DNA of 64,000 bases from Karalla daura. Taxonomy: Eukaryota > Chordata > Actinopteri > Chaetodontiformes > Leiognathidae. The notes beneath the pieces were generated by a model. That model had not been told where the DNA came from, searched no databases, and saw only the letters and a program-made list of their open reading frames with translations. Made by a program: the position numbers and the translations under genes. Positions 36,901 to 51,500 of this stretch are shown here, one piece after another. Position 1 is the stretch's first letter. Every line of letters begins with the position of its first letter. The stretch covers positions 22,563,036-22,627,035 of the forward strand of contig CM055198.1 in the NCBI GenBank assembly GCA_029224185.1, given 5' to 3'.

Positions 36901-39900
36901 GTGTGCGAGGGAGCACAGAAAGAATGAGAGTGTATGAATAACTTTTACCTTGGGACAGAGGAAGGCATATGGAGTGGTTGAGGAGAAGTCAAAAGGGCAG
37001 TAGAAGCCAGCAGCGCAGGGGCCGGTGGGCCTGGCCTGACCCTCAGCGGAGCAGTACTGACCTGCAGGACAGGCAGAGCAGCTCTCCATGGACACACCGC
37101 CTGAGACAGGAGGACAACATGCAGCCGTGAGGACACGCTGATGATCTGACACACAGAACACGGAGGACGTCATTCAAAAGCTGCTGAAAACTTTTATAAC
37201 TACGAGGTATGGATGACTGATGGGCAGCATGCTCATCCACGTACTGGAAGGTCACTGGTTGAAGAGACTGAGACTGAACGGCCCCTGATATGCTGTTTCA
37301 TCACTGTGAGAATGTGTGGGAATGATAGAAGCTGTGAAGAGGGAAACCTCTTCTACCAGTGTATAAATGGAAGTGAACAGGTCATTGTGGCTGTAGTGCC
37401 CTTTTGCAAGGCGCTCTAATTGCTCCCTTGCAGCTGCAGCGCCCAAGATTCCCCAGATCGAACGACTCCAGGGCTTAAATTAGCAATAATAATAGTTATT
37501 ATTACTGTGGAAATACACCTTATAGTGTGGTCTAGAAAAGTGCCACCTATAAACCAGTCCATAGACAGATGGATGGACAGACCTTTTAGTTATTCTGAGA
37601 GAAGTTAAGCAACTTTACCAGTGGTGTTGCGAATACTGCCGAGAGGGCATGGGACTGGGGACAGGCACCCTGCTGGACAGTAGGACCCCACTGGGCAGGG
37701 GCCATTCCTGGGGAAGCTGTCGGATGGTCGGGGGGCTGGCTCCATGGCTCCACCCTGGCAGAAATAACCCTGCAAACAAGGGCCTGGACAGAGATGCTAA
37801 GGATTACCAAGAGCCTGTGGACTTCACTAAGGGCTGAAAGAACAGTCGCTAGATGTCTGATCACCTTGTGGTTCTGAGGCTCCGTACGAGCCGCAGTAGG
37901 CTCCAGAGGGACAGGGCATGCAGGAGGAGACAGAGTGAGCTCCGGTCTGGTTGCTGAACGTCCCTAAAGGACATGGCTGAGGCACAGCTGTGGCAGCAGG
38001 ACAGAAATGACCTACAGAGGAGAGAAGATTGTTACATATTAGCTTTGCTTTAATGCAGTGCAGGGTGAGACTTAGCAAATAGTGCTTCAAGTAATAGAGT
38101 AAATGGTATGGTTTGTACTGTAGATTCAACATTTATTATCTTACCAGTTGGGCAGATTGAAGGCTCTCGAGTGGCTGTAGAAGAGCACACGGTCCCTCTG
38201 GGGCATATTATGCAGCGGGTTGCTCCAGGGGCAGGACTGTAGGTGCCCGGCTCGCAGGGCTCCTCGCTGGCTGAGCCGAGCGGACAGCTATGGCCGGCGG
38301 GGCAGACGTAGCCGTGGGAGCCGTCAGATGGCGTGGGACTGGAGCTGCCACCCAGGCACACATACCTGAAGGCACAAACAGCACAAACAAACCTCCAATC
38401 ACTTCCAATACTGCCACAAGCTGCTGTTAGTTAGTTCTGTCCAAATAAAATATGCCCAAATTATGTGTGCATTTCAGAAAAAAAACATGTGATATGTGTT
38501 GTTGAGACCCCTCAAATGTGCACTTCTGCAAAGTTAACACAGGAAATATGAGAACTTAATTAAAGCAGGATTTCAAAGGCTAATTAGACCATAATTAGAC
38601 ATAACAATAAGTCACTGATTAAATAAGTACAATGAAATCAATCATTCATTGTATGAAATAATTAAAATAATCAGCCTTGTTGGGGGAAAAACTTAAGAGT
38701 CACTTGGGAGTAAAAAACTTGATTACAACTGTTTGATGCTTTGCATTGTTTTCCATAATTACTACTACACACAGGGTGATGTTAAAGTCACCATCCTTAT
38801 TGTTCAGATGTAGCAGCAACCAGTTATTTATACAATAAATACAATAAAATTTGTATTTCATTACTAAAGTGTCTTCAAACAGGGATTTAATTGATCGTCC
38901 ACCTACTTTTGATCTCATTATTTACAGTTTTCTAACTGTAAAGAAATTATGTCAGAGCGTGTGGTAGACATGCCGAAGGTGCTTTACACTAGTTTCTTCT
39001 TTATTCACAGTATTAATTACAGAGCATACTGCAACCAATTGCAACTGTTACAGCTTAGTGCTGCTGAAGACGCCTGCAGCCCCTCCTGCCGAGGCTCAAC
39101 AGACTCATAGAAAGCACATCTGTGGCTCTCAATTATCTGCACAATTATGAAGTATGTGTTTGTACTCTGGGACTAATCTATGGAACGTCAGATATTTTTC
39201 TGGCATATTTTACTCGTCCCTTCAACACCTGAGGGCACATTGCGAATAGATCCAGGAAGAGGAAGAGACACTCTGGGAAAAGACTGAGGGAAAGAGAAGT
39301 GGGATCATAGAAATAATACAAGTCATGTTTTTATTGGGATAAACGGAAATATACAGAGGAAGCAAAACAATTCTTTCCCCCCAGGTAAGACAAAACAGCT
39401 AAGTGAAGAATAAATATATATTATTTGCAATGTATTTATATATTTGAAGGGAAAGAAACTGTGTGTGCGTGTGTCCACAGGCAGTGTGTGGAGACTGAAA
39501 TAGAACAGTCGAGGAGTTTACCCAGCATGACACGGGGGAGCATCTGAGAGCTCTGCTAGCGCCGGCCTATCACAGAAGAGAGCGGGGGGGCAGGGGGGGC
39601 ACTGGTCCGCTCGCCTCAGTCCTGCGTCCACAGAGAGGGACCCTGCCGGGCAGGGCAGCGGAGAGCCCGTGCCGGGGGGGCAGTAGTGGCCAGGAGGACA
39701 GAGATGGCTTCTGGTGGAGTTACTCTGAGAACAATCAGCGCACTAATGACATTTTCACTCCCGCACGACCATGAAACACGCACGTCGTAATGAGTCTTTC
39801 CTGAGATTCTCCAGAGGCTGAAATGTTTACGACACACAAAAAAATGCTTGGGCGCTGAACATGATTGTCGAACATTATGAGAAGTGGGACTGGAACCGTA

Positions 39901-42900
39901 ATGTGGAGGGGGTTATGCAGCCATTACGTAAAACAGTTCCCATTAGAGTGTGAATGTGCTCTCCAGTATGCCTCTTTAATTATGCAATAAGTCATGTGTG
40001 GGACTGACATTTTCACCCGTGGGGAAGGAAATGGAGGAGGCTTATACAGTGACCAAAATGTTCAGTGAAATGAATAGTAAGATTACTTTTTAGCACAAGG
40101 GCCCCCAATAGTGATTGCAAATGTCTTGTAAGTGTGACCGTTTTTATTATCCGTGTACTAAGTTGACATTTCAGTTAATGGCACTATGCAGAGAGACACG
40201 CAGAGAACAAGGACTGGGTGCATTCAATCAAACACGGTTCTGTGTTAGGTGAGAGGTCACAGGGTCATCGAAGAGCTCATGAATCATTCTCTGAGAACAA
40301 CGACATTTGATTGATTACTGATTGATCAGCAGGTAACAGGACAGCAGCAGAGAGGGAGAACAGCACCTGATACTCAGTGGAGTTGGAGCTGGTGGATCCA
40401 GCGGGACAGTAGAAACCAGCCTGGCAGAGTCCTGTTGGCCGGGACTGACCGGGCTGAGAGCAGAACATTCCTGCGAGAAACATCATTTCTGAGGGACTGT
40501 CTTGACGTTACACAGTCTCTTTGTTTTACCAGGCTTCACGGTACCAGCGGGGCACGGCAGGCAGGCCTCAGAACTGGAGGCTCCGAGCTGGCTCTGCATG
40601 GTTCCAGCAGGACAAGGAAACTCCAACCCCAGACTCAGTCCAGGAGGACAGTAGTGTCCAGCAGGACACTGGGCAGGCTGAACAGTACCTCCACCTGGGT
40701 CAGACCAGTAGGAAACAATGGAGACAAATAATAAATAATGCAAAAAGGGGTATCTAGCAACAAGATAAAAACAATACATCTGAGGAAAGAAGGACTCAAA
40801 ACAGTATTATTTATCTATGCCGCAATATAATCTCACTTGGCAAGATTTCTTGAAATAAGATGAAGTACTTGGTTGACTGCTTAAAATAAGAAACAGTCCT
40901 GAAACAGGAGAAATTATCCAACACTTCTAAAAAAATGTTTTTTGCTTTTTTTTTATCTTGGTTAGAACCGAATAGTTTGCAGTGCAGCTGTTTAACTGGA
41001 GCAGGTGGTACTCTGTAGAGCGGTTAGGTTAGTTGAGTTAGTTCGGTGAGGGGGATGTTCTATGTTTTAGATGCATCAGCACTGCTGGAGCTTTGTGCTT
41101 GGACAATCACGAGGGGGTCAGTGTTGTTTTCATTCAAAGCAGAACAGGCTGAGTTGTAAATATTGGCCAGTCAGTCACTTGTCATATCTGCTCCCCGTTC
41201 AAATCACATGTGGGGGTGTGATTGTGGAAGAGAACGGCAGGACACTGCGGTTTCATGCCTTGACAGTAGTATCCAGGGCTACAGATGGTGCAGTTGTCTT
41301 GATGTGTGCTGCCCATAATGGGGCTAAACGTCCCTGCAGGACAAGGCACGGGGACTGGTATTCCACTGGGGCAGAAGAACCCAGCTGGGCACAGAGTCTC
41401 ATCTGCTCTGCTGGATCCCCAGCTGCAGTAAAACCCTGCCCAGCAGTCACCTAGGGAGCAAAAATCACCATGCAACTCCATCAGATCAGCAGATGTAGAA
41501 TCATAAATGTACACTTGCTGAGAAACTATTTATTATTCAAGGACTTTAGAGGTTTTTCTACCTGCTCTTAGCCCCTGTTGGCAGAAAATCCCGGGCGGAC
41601 AGAGAGATCCCGTTCTGTTGTCAGTCGGAGTTGGCACCGTGGCTCCCATCAGACAGAGGAACCCGTCAGCGCACGCTCCTGAAGGTTCAGCCAAACCGTC
41701 AGACCCACAGTACTGCCCCGCCGGACAGACGAGGCACTCACCTGCAAACACAGATCGACAGCTTTGACCTCAGTCCAAACAGCAAAACAAGCTACCTGCC
41801 AGGTGAGATCAATCAGCAGGTCTGCGAGACGTCTGCACGCTGCTAGAAGCGTCACAGGCTGGGAGGCAGCTCAATCATTTGGAGGAGAAAATACTTCTCA
41901 AACTGTGTCACTGTAGAAAGGTCCTATCAACACATGTGCATGTCATTGTCTGCGTGTGCATGTAATAAGTGTCATTATGTCACCGAATACTTCTGCTGCT
42001 AGTCAGCTCCTGGACATGAAAATGTGGATTTTGACTTTAACTGTGATTTCATCAGGTCTGTGGTGACTCGTGCCTACAAAGAAAACACATCATACTGTTA
42101 TTTTCAATGGTTCTGATAACTCTGCCCCAGGCTCTGAAGTGGGGGCTAGAGCCAGTTCTAAGCACTAGTCCAGCACCGACACTATGTTTACTGGCACTCT
42201 GCTTACCTGTGGTGGTGAGACCCTGTGCATGGCTGTAGGTGCCTTTGGGACAGGGGAGTGGTTCACTGTCCGGACTCTCTCTGGGACAGACGTATCCAGC
42301 CGGACAGGGCAGAGGGCTGATGGGGCTGGGACTTAGAGACTGGCAGTGGAACCCAGGAGGACAGGGGTTACACCCAGTCTGGCCTGATAACTCCTGGAAC
42401 CAGCCTGCCGAAGACATTCAAACAGTGAGGGCCTCCTCACAAAGCACCAAGCTAATTTTCCAATGCAGAAAGCTCCATGTTTACCAGCAGGACACGGTCT
42501 GCAGTCGTCTTTGCCCTTTCCTCCGGTCTCATTTTGGAAGGATCCAGCCGGGCAGGGTGAGGGCACGCTGCTGCCCTCTACACAGTAGTGCCCTGCAGGA
42601 CAAACCCCTCCAGATACACTTGACATTGGAGCAGCAGACTGAGATCCCTCCAGGCAGTAGAAACCTGAGGAGCAACATTTTGATAAAAACTAATGCAACT
42701 ATATATGCTAACAGAACTTAATTATCAGTCTCAAGTCTGACCTGGCAGGCAGGGGCCGGACACTGCAGAGAGGCCGGGCTCGGAGCAGTAGGAGCCCGGA
42801 CTGCAGCTACGACACTGTGACCCCTCCACCAGCCCCTCCAGCGCACTGGCAAAACACAGACACAGCTTTAAATATAACCATTATACACAGCGGTCAAGTA

Positions 42901-45900
42901 ATTTCATCTTATTTGAATACTACTGTCATATGAATGGCAATAAGGTTGTCTGAAGAAATGTATTAAGTTACAGGAGAAGAGAGATGAAATGAACATAACC
43001 ACATTTCCTCTAGTTCTGTGTTGAACTCAGGCACCTGTTTTTCCCTCAAGAATTCTTATCTTATGATACTTTGTTCATCTATTTGATTATATTTGTCTGA
43101 AAGCTTCAGTTAGTATATATTAGATACAGTTTCCTTAAAAACATTAGCACATTTTGCTGGTTGTATATAGTTAAAAGAGGTTTTACATACAGGACTAATA
43201 CATATGATGGAGTTCTTTCAGTGTGATTTCCACTTATACTTGAGTTCACAGACTGTTCATCTGTATTTACTATCAGAGCTCAAATCATAGTCATGGATGT
43301 GTTTGTAGAATAAAAGTGAAAACGACTGCTTAATTTACAGAGCAACTGCAGAATATGAACCTGAATTTTCCCTTAGGGCATGGTTTGGGTGCAGTCGACC
43401 CCTCTGAGCAGAAGAAACCCGGAGGACATGGGAATCCAGTCAGACGGTCCAGTGGTGAAGGCTCGGAGGCTCCCATCACACAAACAAAGCCTGCAGCACA
43501 CGGCCCGCTGGGGCACGTCCTCCCTTTAAATGAATAGGTTTTATCACCCTCACAGAAAACTCCATTTCGCTCTAATGGTTTCTGTAACATGCCGCCACAT
43601 TAACACCACAGCTGTCTGTAAGATAGATACCAGTGAGAGACATGGAAACGTGGACTGATGGGGTCAGTGAAGCGGCTGCATGGTACCTGCTCCTCTACAG
43701 AACATCCCAGGGTCACAGGGTGAGCACTGCCGCTCCTCACTCAGGCCTGACACGTTTCCGTAGCTCCCTGCAGGACAGGGCTGTTGATTTGCTGTCCCAC
43801 TGGGACAATAAAATCCTGTCTCGCATGGAAGTGGCGCGGTCATTCCTGATGTGCAGGAACAGAGCAGAGAACGCATTCAAGTCCCCGGCTGCTGAATGCT
43901 TTGTCATCTGACGATCTGCCAGGCCGTCAGCGTTACCTTGATCCTGACAGTAGAACCCGGCAGGGCAAGTCTCGCAGCCTCCCCGGCCTTGCTGTCGCTG
44001 GAAGCTGCCTGGAGGACAGGCTGCGGGCCTGACACTGCCCTGGAGCGAAGCATTAAATTGATTTATTAGGCTTGGGGAATAACGTGCATCATCAGGCATA
44101 ATCACAGAGCAAGAGGAACAAAGGCTGAGACAGGGAAGAGGAGTGGAGAACAGGAGGAAGAGAGGTGACTCACAGCGTGCTGCGTGGCACCTTTCACAGT
44201 GACAGAGTGAGAGCTGAGGAGGAAGACTCAAGCACAGACTTCACACGTGACGCTCAGCAACGCTGAGTGACAGTAGCTCATAGCTAGGACTGGACGGTTG
44301 ACCTTCTCGCAGCGATGTCCGGCCGAGCAGACGTGTTGCTGCGGTCTGTCAGAGCTCTGTCCCGCAGGACAGTAGAAGCCTTCTGCACAGCGGCCGCTCG
44401 CCTCAGACAGTCCTGTGTAGTTGCAGTAGTGACCCGGAGGACACACCTGGCATGCATCCACCGTGGCACCACCGAGGACAGCTGACGGCCAGCACAAAAC
44501 ATGCACATCAAATCAGACTTACATCAGAAAATACTTTGAGTTGTTTCCGAATGGACAAAGCAAAAAGAAAGCCAACAAATCGTGGTGGAAGTTGACACAA
44601 TGCATAATCATAACATAACAATGTGAAATCAGTGCAAAGTACACACCTGTTCCCTCATCAGTTACTAATTCATAAACGTACAAAGGGAGCTACAGCACAC
44701 GTTAATAGGATTCTAGTTGTCCGCTGTGAGACAAGAATACAATTACACGATTAAACCACTTTGTGAGTGAAATTATTCATAGGCGCCCAAGGGAGAGACA
44801 GAGAGGCTTCAGTGGATGTTTGCATATGTCTCCGCATCACTGAACTGCAGAGACAGACACCAGTTCATGTCAGGGCATGAGTGTGCTGCACAGAGGACCA
44901 TGGTCCGCAACTCTCTGCTGAGTGCAGGGGCTGATTACTTATTCATCATTAACCGATAACATAGATTGGTCATGTCTCCATTAAAAATGAATGAATAATT
45001 ATATTTTGATAACTCAACACCTCACAGAAATCAAACATTGACTAGGATAATTGGATGAATCTAACAATTAAAGATGCGTTATAACAGAGTAATCGCTCAC
45101 TTTTGATGGTTCCAAGAGGGCACGGCAGAGGAAGAGGAGTTCCCAGGGGACAGTAATGTCCTGGTGGACAGGGGGAAGCTTGGGGGTCTGCAGAGCCTTT
45201 GGGGCAATGGTAGCCTGCAGCACAGGGTCCTGCTGGGGCATCTAGACCAATCTGGTTACAGTAGGAGCCCGACTCACAGGGCTGCGGGTAGGAAGAGCCT
45301 AGTGGACAGTAGAAACCTGAAAAGCAGACACAGAGGGCCTTTTTTCCACTGATGCAGTTCAAGTGCTGGTTCTGGTTCTGTTTCCACCACAAGAGAACCA
45401 GATTAGATTATGAAAACCTGGTTCCAGACAAGCATTGCTTCTGCTCTGGGCCAGGAGTAAGAACCAGCTACATCAGAGGCTGGGGGCGGAGTCATTAGGA
45501 CCAACAAAAAACAAACAGTGTGCCATTTTGTCCAGCTAAGCAACAGAAGCTGTGGATGTGATGAAACGGCAGCTAAAGAAGCTAAAGACTATAGGGACCA
45601 AAAAAAGAACACATTTTAATGTCCTGGACGGTGGTGATGTGAAGCATGGCTCTGAATAGGGCTAGAGTATCTCAGATGTGAATTAATTTCAGAGAGCTGA
45701 GAAATCTAATCAGGAGTATGTTTTTACTCTCACTTTCCCTCTAAATGGAAATTCTTTTCTCTGAACTACACCCATAAGACTTCACTCCTTTCCACCAGGC
45801 TGTAATTGCTGTGCATCCTATTGTATGTATACTAGGCTGGTCTAAAAAAAGCTGTTCCCCAAAAAGAAGGAGCCCAGTGCTCCCTTTTAGGCTCTGTGCT

Positions 45901-48558
45901 CAAAGAAAAGTTAGAGGGGACAGTCTATATGCATAAGTCTGAGCAATTATCTTGTGCAGCCTTCAGTAATTTACCGGCAAGAAGATAAGATGATAGCATG
46001 AGAGAATTTTATGCAACTCGTGACTTTTTTTTTCACAAAACTAATGACGAAGGAAAAAAAACTGGGCCATTCATTACTGTCCTGTTTGAGCTATCATTTG
46101 GCTAAACGGTGCTGATGAGGATGAAGTGGTAATAAAGCTGCACTGTGCCGCAGACAGTGGACAGATCAGATGAAATCAGTCAGATGTCAAAGCAATTACA
46201 GTAAGTGGGACTCTCATGTCACCAGCGAGGGAGATGACGTGAGCCTGAGGGGCGGATGATCAAACTATCACACTGGGTGCAAAAGTTCACTGTCAGGATT
46301 TACCCACCCCTGGGGCATATATCTCCTTTGTAGGTGGAACATGAATAATGTGGACTCTTGAGACGTGTCCACTGGTGAGTCACAGTACGGTCTGCTTCTG
46401 CCTGTGGTGCCTCTAACACTTCGATCCAGCCTGTAAAAAGATCATTGTTGATAAAGCAGGGAAGATGTCAAAGTTAATATTTTGTCTCCCAGGCAGGAAA
46501 CTATAAAGGAGCTGATTTTACAGTTTTGACTGCAGAGGCAGCACCATCTTTTTCTATGCTGTTGCTCTGGGAGGTGGTGATTCATTGTAGCCAACACCTT
46601 TGGACAAGGTCAAACGAAGGAGCCACAGATTTGTGGGATTTTCACCAGTTCAGTTTTGCACTCTGGCTCCATAATTTGAAGAAACTGATGTACTGCCCTT
46701 TCACCGGGAGCATTCATTGTGTTATCATAAACTGAGGATATGGGCATTTTACCTGAATTACTGGAGTTACTGAAGCAGGACAGGCTGTGCATCCAGGGCC
46801 CAGCACCTGGTCTCGTGCTGTAAGCCTTCAGTATTTCACAAAGGCAGCTGAACAGAGAGGAGTTGGCATGGGGAGCAGGGCTGTCTGCACCTCCAGAGCA
46901 GAAGAAACCTGCAGAACACAGACCTAACATACAGGGGTATTAGTTCAGGGCTGCGAAGATGGAACAATTACCTCCTAACTCATTATACCCAATCATTGTC
47001 TGATAATAGGTCCTGAATTGTCATTTAGTTTCACTTCATTACTTATTAACTTGGAAGACCTGTTAATGTGCGCAGAGATTCAAGGTTCTGTCGCTAGGAT
47101 AATGTGATGTGCACTGAGTGCGACTGAATCATACTATCGTGTGATTTTAGTCTGTTGGCCTTCCCTTCTCATTAGCAGTGTGTGGCTGTCCTTGGCTGAA
47201 GGAAAACCTGGTGAATGTCCCACCTGTGGGCTGCGAGGCTCCGAGACTGACGCAGTATTTCCCTGGGGGGCAAAGGTGGCAGTGAGAGGGAGAGGATGCT
47301 CCAGGCTGCGGGAGGAAGCTGCCGACAGGACAGGGCTGTGGTGACCCACTACCTTGAGGACAGAAGTGTCCCATGGGACAAACATCTCCGTGAGGCTTGG
47401 AGACGGGAGAGGGCTCGGTGGACCCCAGAGAGCAAAAATATCCTGTGGTGAGAAACGCGTTCAGACACCTCGCTGAAAACACCCCACACATTTACAAGGC
47501 AGTACAAGCGTGTGGAGTTATTCTGAGGTCAAATGCAGAGCAGAGGTACAGTGGGATGAAAAGAGATCAAATCTATGATGTCATTTCCCACAGTGACGCC
47601 CGCCTGTCAGACCTGGGCTGCAGGGCCCGGTCGGCTCGGTCAGAGCGCTGCTGTTGCAGAAGGATCCGGAGGGGCAGGGCGAGCAGTCGGTCAGCGACGT
47701 CCCGCCTGCTGAAGGACTGATGCTGCCCAGGGGACAGGGAGACGGCACAGATGAGCCCTCCACACAGTAGAAACCTGCCCAGGATGCTGTGTCAGTTTGT
47801 AGAGTCTAGTAAACTCCGGTCCACCTTTGTTTCTCTGTGTGTGAATGCAAACGCACAGGTGGCTTTTGATTACCTGGTGGACAGGTGTGACACGCCGCCT
47901 GCCCAGATGATGGCTGGAAAGTGCCAGGGCTACAGATGGCCGGCTCAGGACTGCCGCGTGGGCACGCATGGCCTGGCGGGCACTCGCATCCTGTGGCACA
48001 GTCAGAGACGGTCCAAACAGTCATCTGGTGCATCCTCGTTTAAAGGGAAAACAAGGCTAATGTGCTCGGGAAACGTGGCAATAAATACACTAATGGATGC
48101 ATTTATGTAGCAATAATCCATGAAAGAAGGCACCGCTGCTGTGTTTCTCTATGCAGTGCCATGGTAACAAAGCGATGCAGAAGAAAATGACTGAGCACAT
48201 TTGTCCAGTGTGAAAATCCTGTGGGAGGTGAGGAGAAGAGAGGAGGCGCAGCGGCAGGTGCCCTGACTCTGACAGCAACAAGCTGGAGACTCTTTATAGG
48301 TTCTGGGCCATTTCACGCTCAAATTAGCAAAGCGTCTTCTTGATCTAAGGGGGAAAGGGGACAGGGATGCCTTTCAGAAAATCTCTAGGAGTAGGGTGAT
48401 ATGAGAGGACGAGCAAAACTCATCTGAGGAATAAAATCACCTCCAGGGCAGTAGAAGAGGAGTATGGCTTGTAATGCAGCTGATGAGTGTGCTACACAGC
48501 CACCGAGGCTGTTATAGAACTACAACATATAGAGAGCATAGATTTATGCTCACTGCAA

Positions 48559-48597
<39 letters not shown>

Positions 48598-51500
48598 AAT
48601 AAAAACTTTCCTTTTTTGATTATTCTCCTCATGTCAGTGTCAATTTTCTCCTGGTAGAACAGTTTCCTCCCACAGTCCAAAACTCTAAACAGCCCAAAAG
48701 TCGGGGCGAATGTGAGGGTGAATGTGGTGTGTGTGTGTGTGTGTGTGCATGTGTGTGTGTGTGTGTGTCTGTGCGCGCGTGTGTACGCCCTGGTGACCTT
48801 TCCAGGCTGTATTCCCTGCCCAATGTGCACTGACACCATTGCTCATGTAACTGGGTAAGATAATGGATGGATGAATGAATAAACTTTCTTGCAACCCAAA
48901 ATGCTTGCAAATTCATTCTGAAGTAAACCTTGTTTTTCTACAGTATTCTAAATGTTACATTCTCGCTATGGTTAAGTGTAGGTTTAGATAAATTTGGGAT
49001 CCAGAACCAAAGTAAACCTATAAAATAAACCTGGGAAATGAAGTGCAGAGTTGTGTTGAAACCTGAGCCGAGCCTTGCGGTCTGTGCCGTACCTGGCTGA
49101 TGCCCAGATGCTGATCCGGGTGGACAGAACCACCCTGGTGGACAGAGGAGGTCGGCAGAGGTCTGAGCCCACGAGGGGCAGTAAGAACCCGGATAACAAG
49201 CTGCACAGTCAGCCTCAGACTCAGCCACAGACCTTCCCAAAAAGGTACCTACATGGAGGAGGTAGATTATCCTGTGAGTGATGTACAGCTTTTAGAATAC
49301 TCCATCCTCAATCTCTCCAGGACCACAAAGAGCGGTGGGAATAGCATCTCACTATCCACAGCATTGATCGCTCCATTCATTCACTTGGGTAAGTAGCTGC
49401 CAGATCATTATGACAGTTTTATTGGACCCCCATTAGGTTTTACTACCTCATATAAAATTCTGGATATATCAAGTCATTATATTGCCCCTCTGGGGGCTTT
49501 CCGGCACTCTACACTACCTTTGGTGCCGATTTACTGAAAAGAGGTCAGACACACAGTTCATTTGATAAAATAAAATACCTCTATGCTGATCTCTACCTCT
49601 GTTTGCAACATGTTCTTGACACATGAACTGGAAGAAATCATTGCCAGGTCTGTCAGAGCACTGGCAGGATGTGCTGTCAGTACCTGGAGGACAGGGGCTT
49701 GGCTGTACGCTCCCCTTGGGACAATAGTGTCCTGCTGGACACACATCCCCATGGAAGTGACCCACGGTTGAATTACGAAGAGGTGGAGATGGAAATGTGG
49801 CATCTCCTGTAAGTGAGACAACAGACCTTTACCAGATGTCATCATTCATTAGGTTAGCCAGTTGATTCAGAGACCAACCCCAATCCTGGGGTTAATCCCC
49901 AGGCAGCAGGGACTAGAAAGCCTGTGGAATCTAAAGCAATGAACACATAGAATCAAATCAGAGGGACAGTGGGATAATGTGATGCACATACACAGTTTTT
50001 CAAGTGTTTTTTTACACTGCAAATGCCATCTCAAAAATAATAAGCCGTGCATGTTACCATGCATTTATTAAAACAATGTAAAGGTCAGGAATAATCAGCC
50101 TGTTACCTGTGGTATTACCCCAAGGTGTGGCCGTTCTGGAACCTTCTGTGCAGTAGTAGCCTGCGTTGCAGGGCCCAGACGGAGACGAAAGGCCAACCTC
50201 AGCACAGTAATGTCCAGACAAACAGGGCTGACAAACATCTATGGAAACTGCCCCTGAAAACACAACATGACAGCTGGCATGTTTGTTCAAATGGGACAAG
50301 CACTACATCAGAATATTGATCAGAAACATTTGTTGAAATAGGTCAACTTGACATGAAATTATCACATTGATTATAAAAAGTCACACTTAACACAATCGAT
50401 GAGATTCGGTTAAATCAGTCTAGAATGATTAAATGTCACAGGCATTCGTGTATGCGCTCTGTGTTATATGTCACCATGTATGGAGCTGAAGGTGCCGGCT
50501 GGGCAGGGAACCATGTAGCTGGTACCCTGGGGGCAGTAGGACCCTGCAGAGCAGCGTCCCTCCTCCGGCTGCGCTGAAGCAGAGCCATGGATACAGAGGT
50601 AACTAGGAACGGGGAGGTGATGAGGACAGAGATGATGGGGAGGGGGGGATATAGGACGTAGAAGGTGATAGATGAGAAAGACAGTCAGAGACAGAGCATA
50701 TGGGGGGTTTAATTAAGGACAAGGGAGACAGAATTAAACAGAGACAGGAGGATGTCATATCTTCCACAGTCTACCAGAGAACATGATGAAGTATGTGCTC
50801 AGTCTGCCTGTGTTTACCCAGGAGAGCAGAGCCCAGTGGGAGCAGCCAGTCCAGAGGCACTGCAATATCTCCCTGGAGGGCAGAGCTCACAGCCCGACTT
50901 ATTGGACAACCCCATCTGCCTGCCGAAGGCACCAGCTGGGCATGGAAATGCTACACCAGACTGCGTTCCTGTAGATAAATAGTGCATAATATCTACAGAT
51001 GGTTCAGGGCTAAACATTGCACAACAGTGTGTGACGACCATCCTCATCTTGATTATACTCCACAATGGCCATTTGCATAATTAGAAGGCCATTTACTGTT
51101 CCAGACACTTGTTCTAGAGGTCACACGAAACAATATTCATCAACATTTCATGTGCAACACGATCTGGTTACACTGTTTGTTTGGCATAAATATGTTAGAA
51201 TACTATCCTGTTCCTACCTGGTGGGCAGTAGTGTCCTTTAGGACACGGCATGGGAGTGTGGCTCCCAGACACATGCCTGCTGTCTGCATCCACTGAAGCG
51301 GCACAGTAAAATCCTGCTGGACACGCAGCACACCCTGCCTGTGAATGGATAAATTATGCACATCGTTTTTTATTTTCCCCTCACTGTACAAACTCAGAGT
51401 TTCATTAATAGCAGAAATGAACAGTGTCAGTGTCTGTGCTGATGGCTGTGAAGGCTACAGCATGTGCAGTCGACCGTGACGTTGACCTTGCTGTTGCTGT

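Noticed and set aside
37205..37450. tRNA-derived SINE
   Set aside because: Short blocks (gggcagcatgctc, a ggtcactggttgaa box) are suggestive, but no clear A and B boxes at correct spacing or 3' tail were seen.
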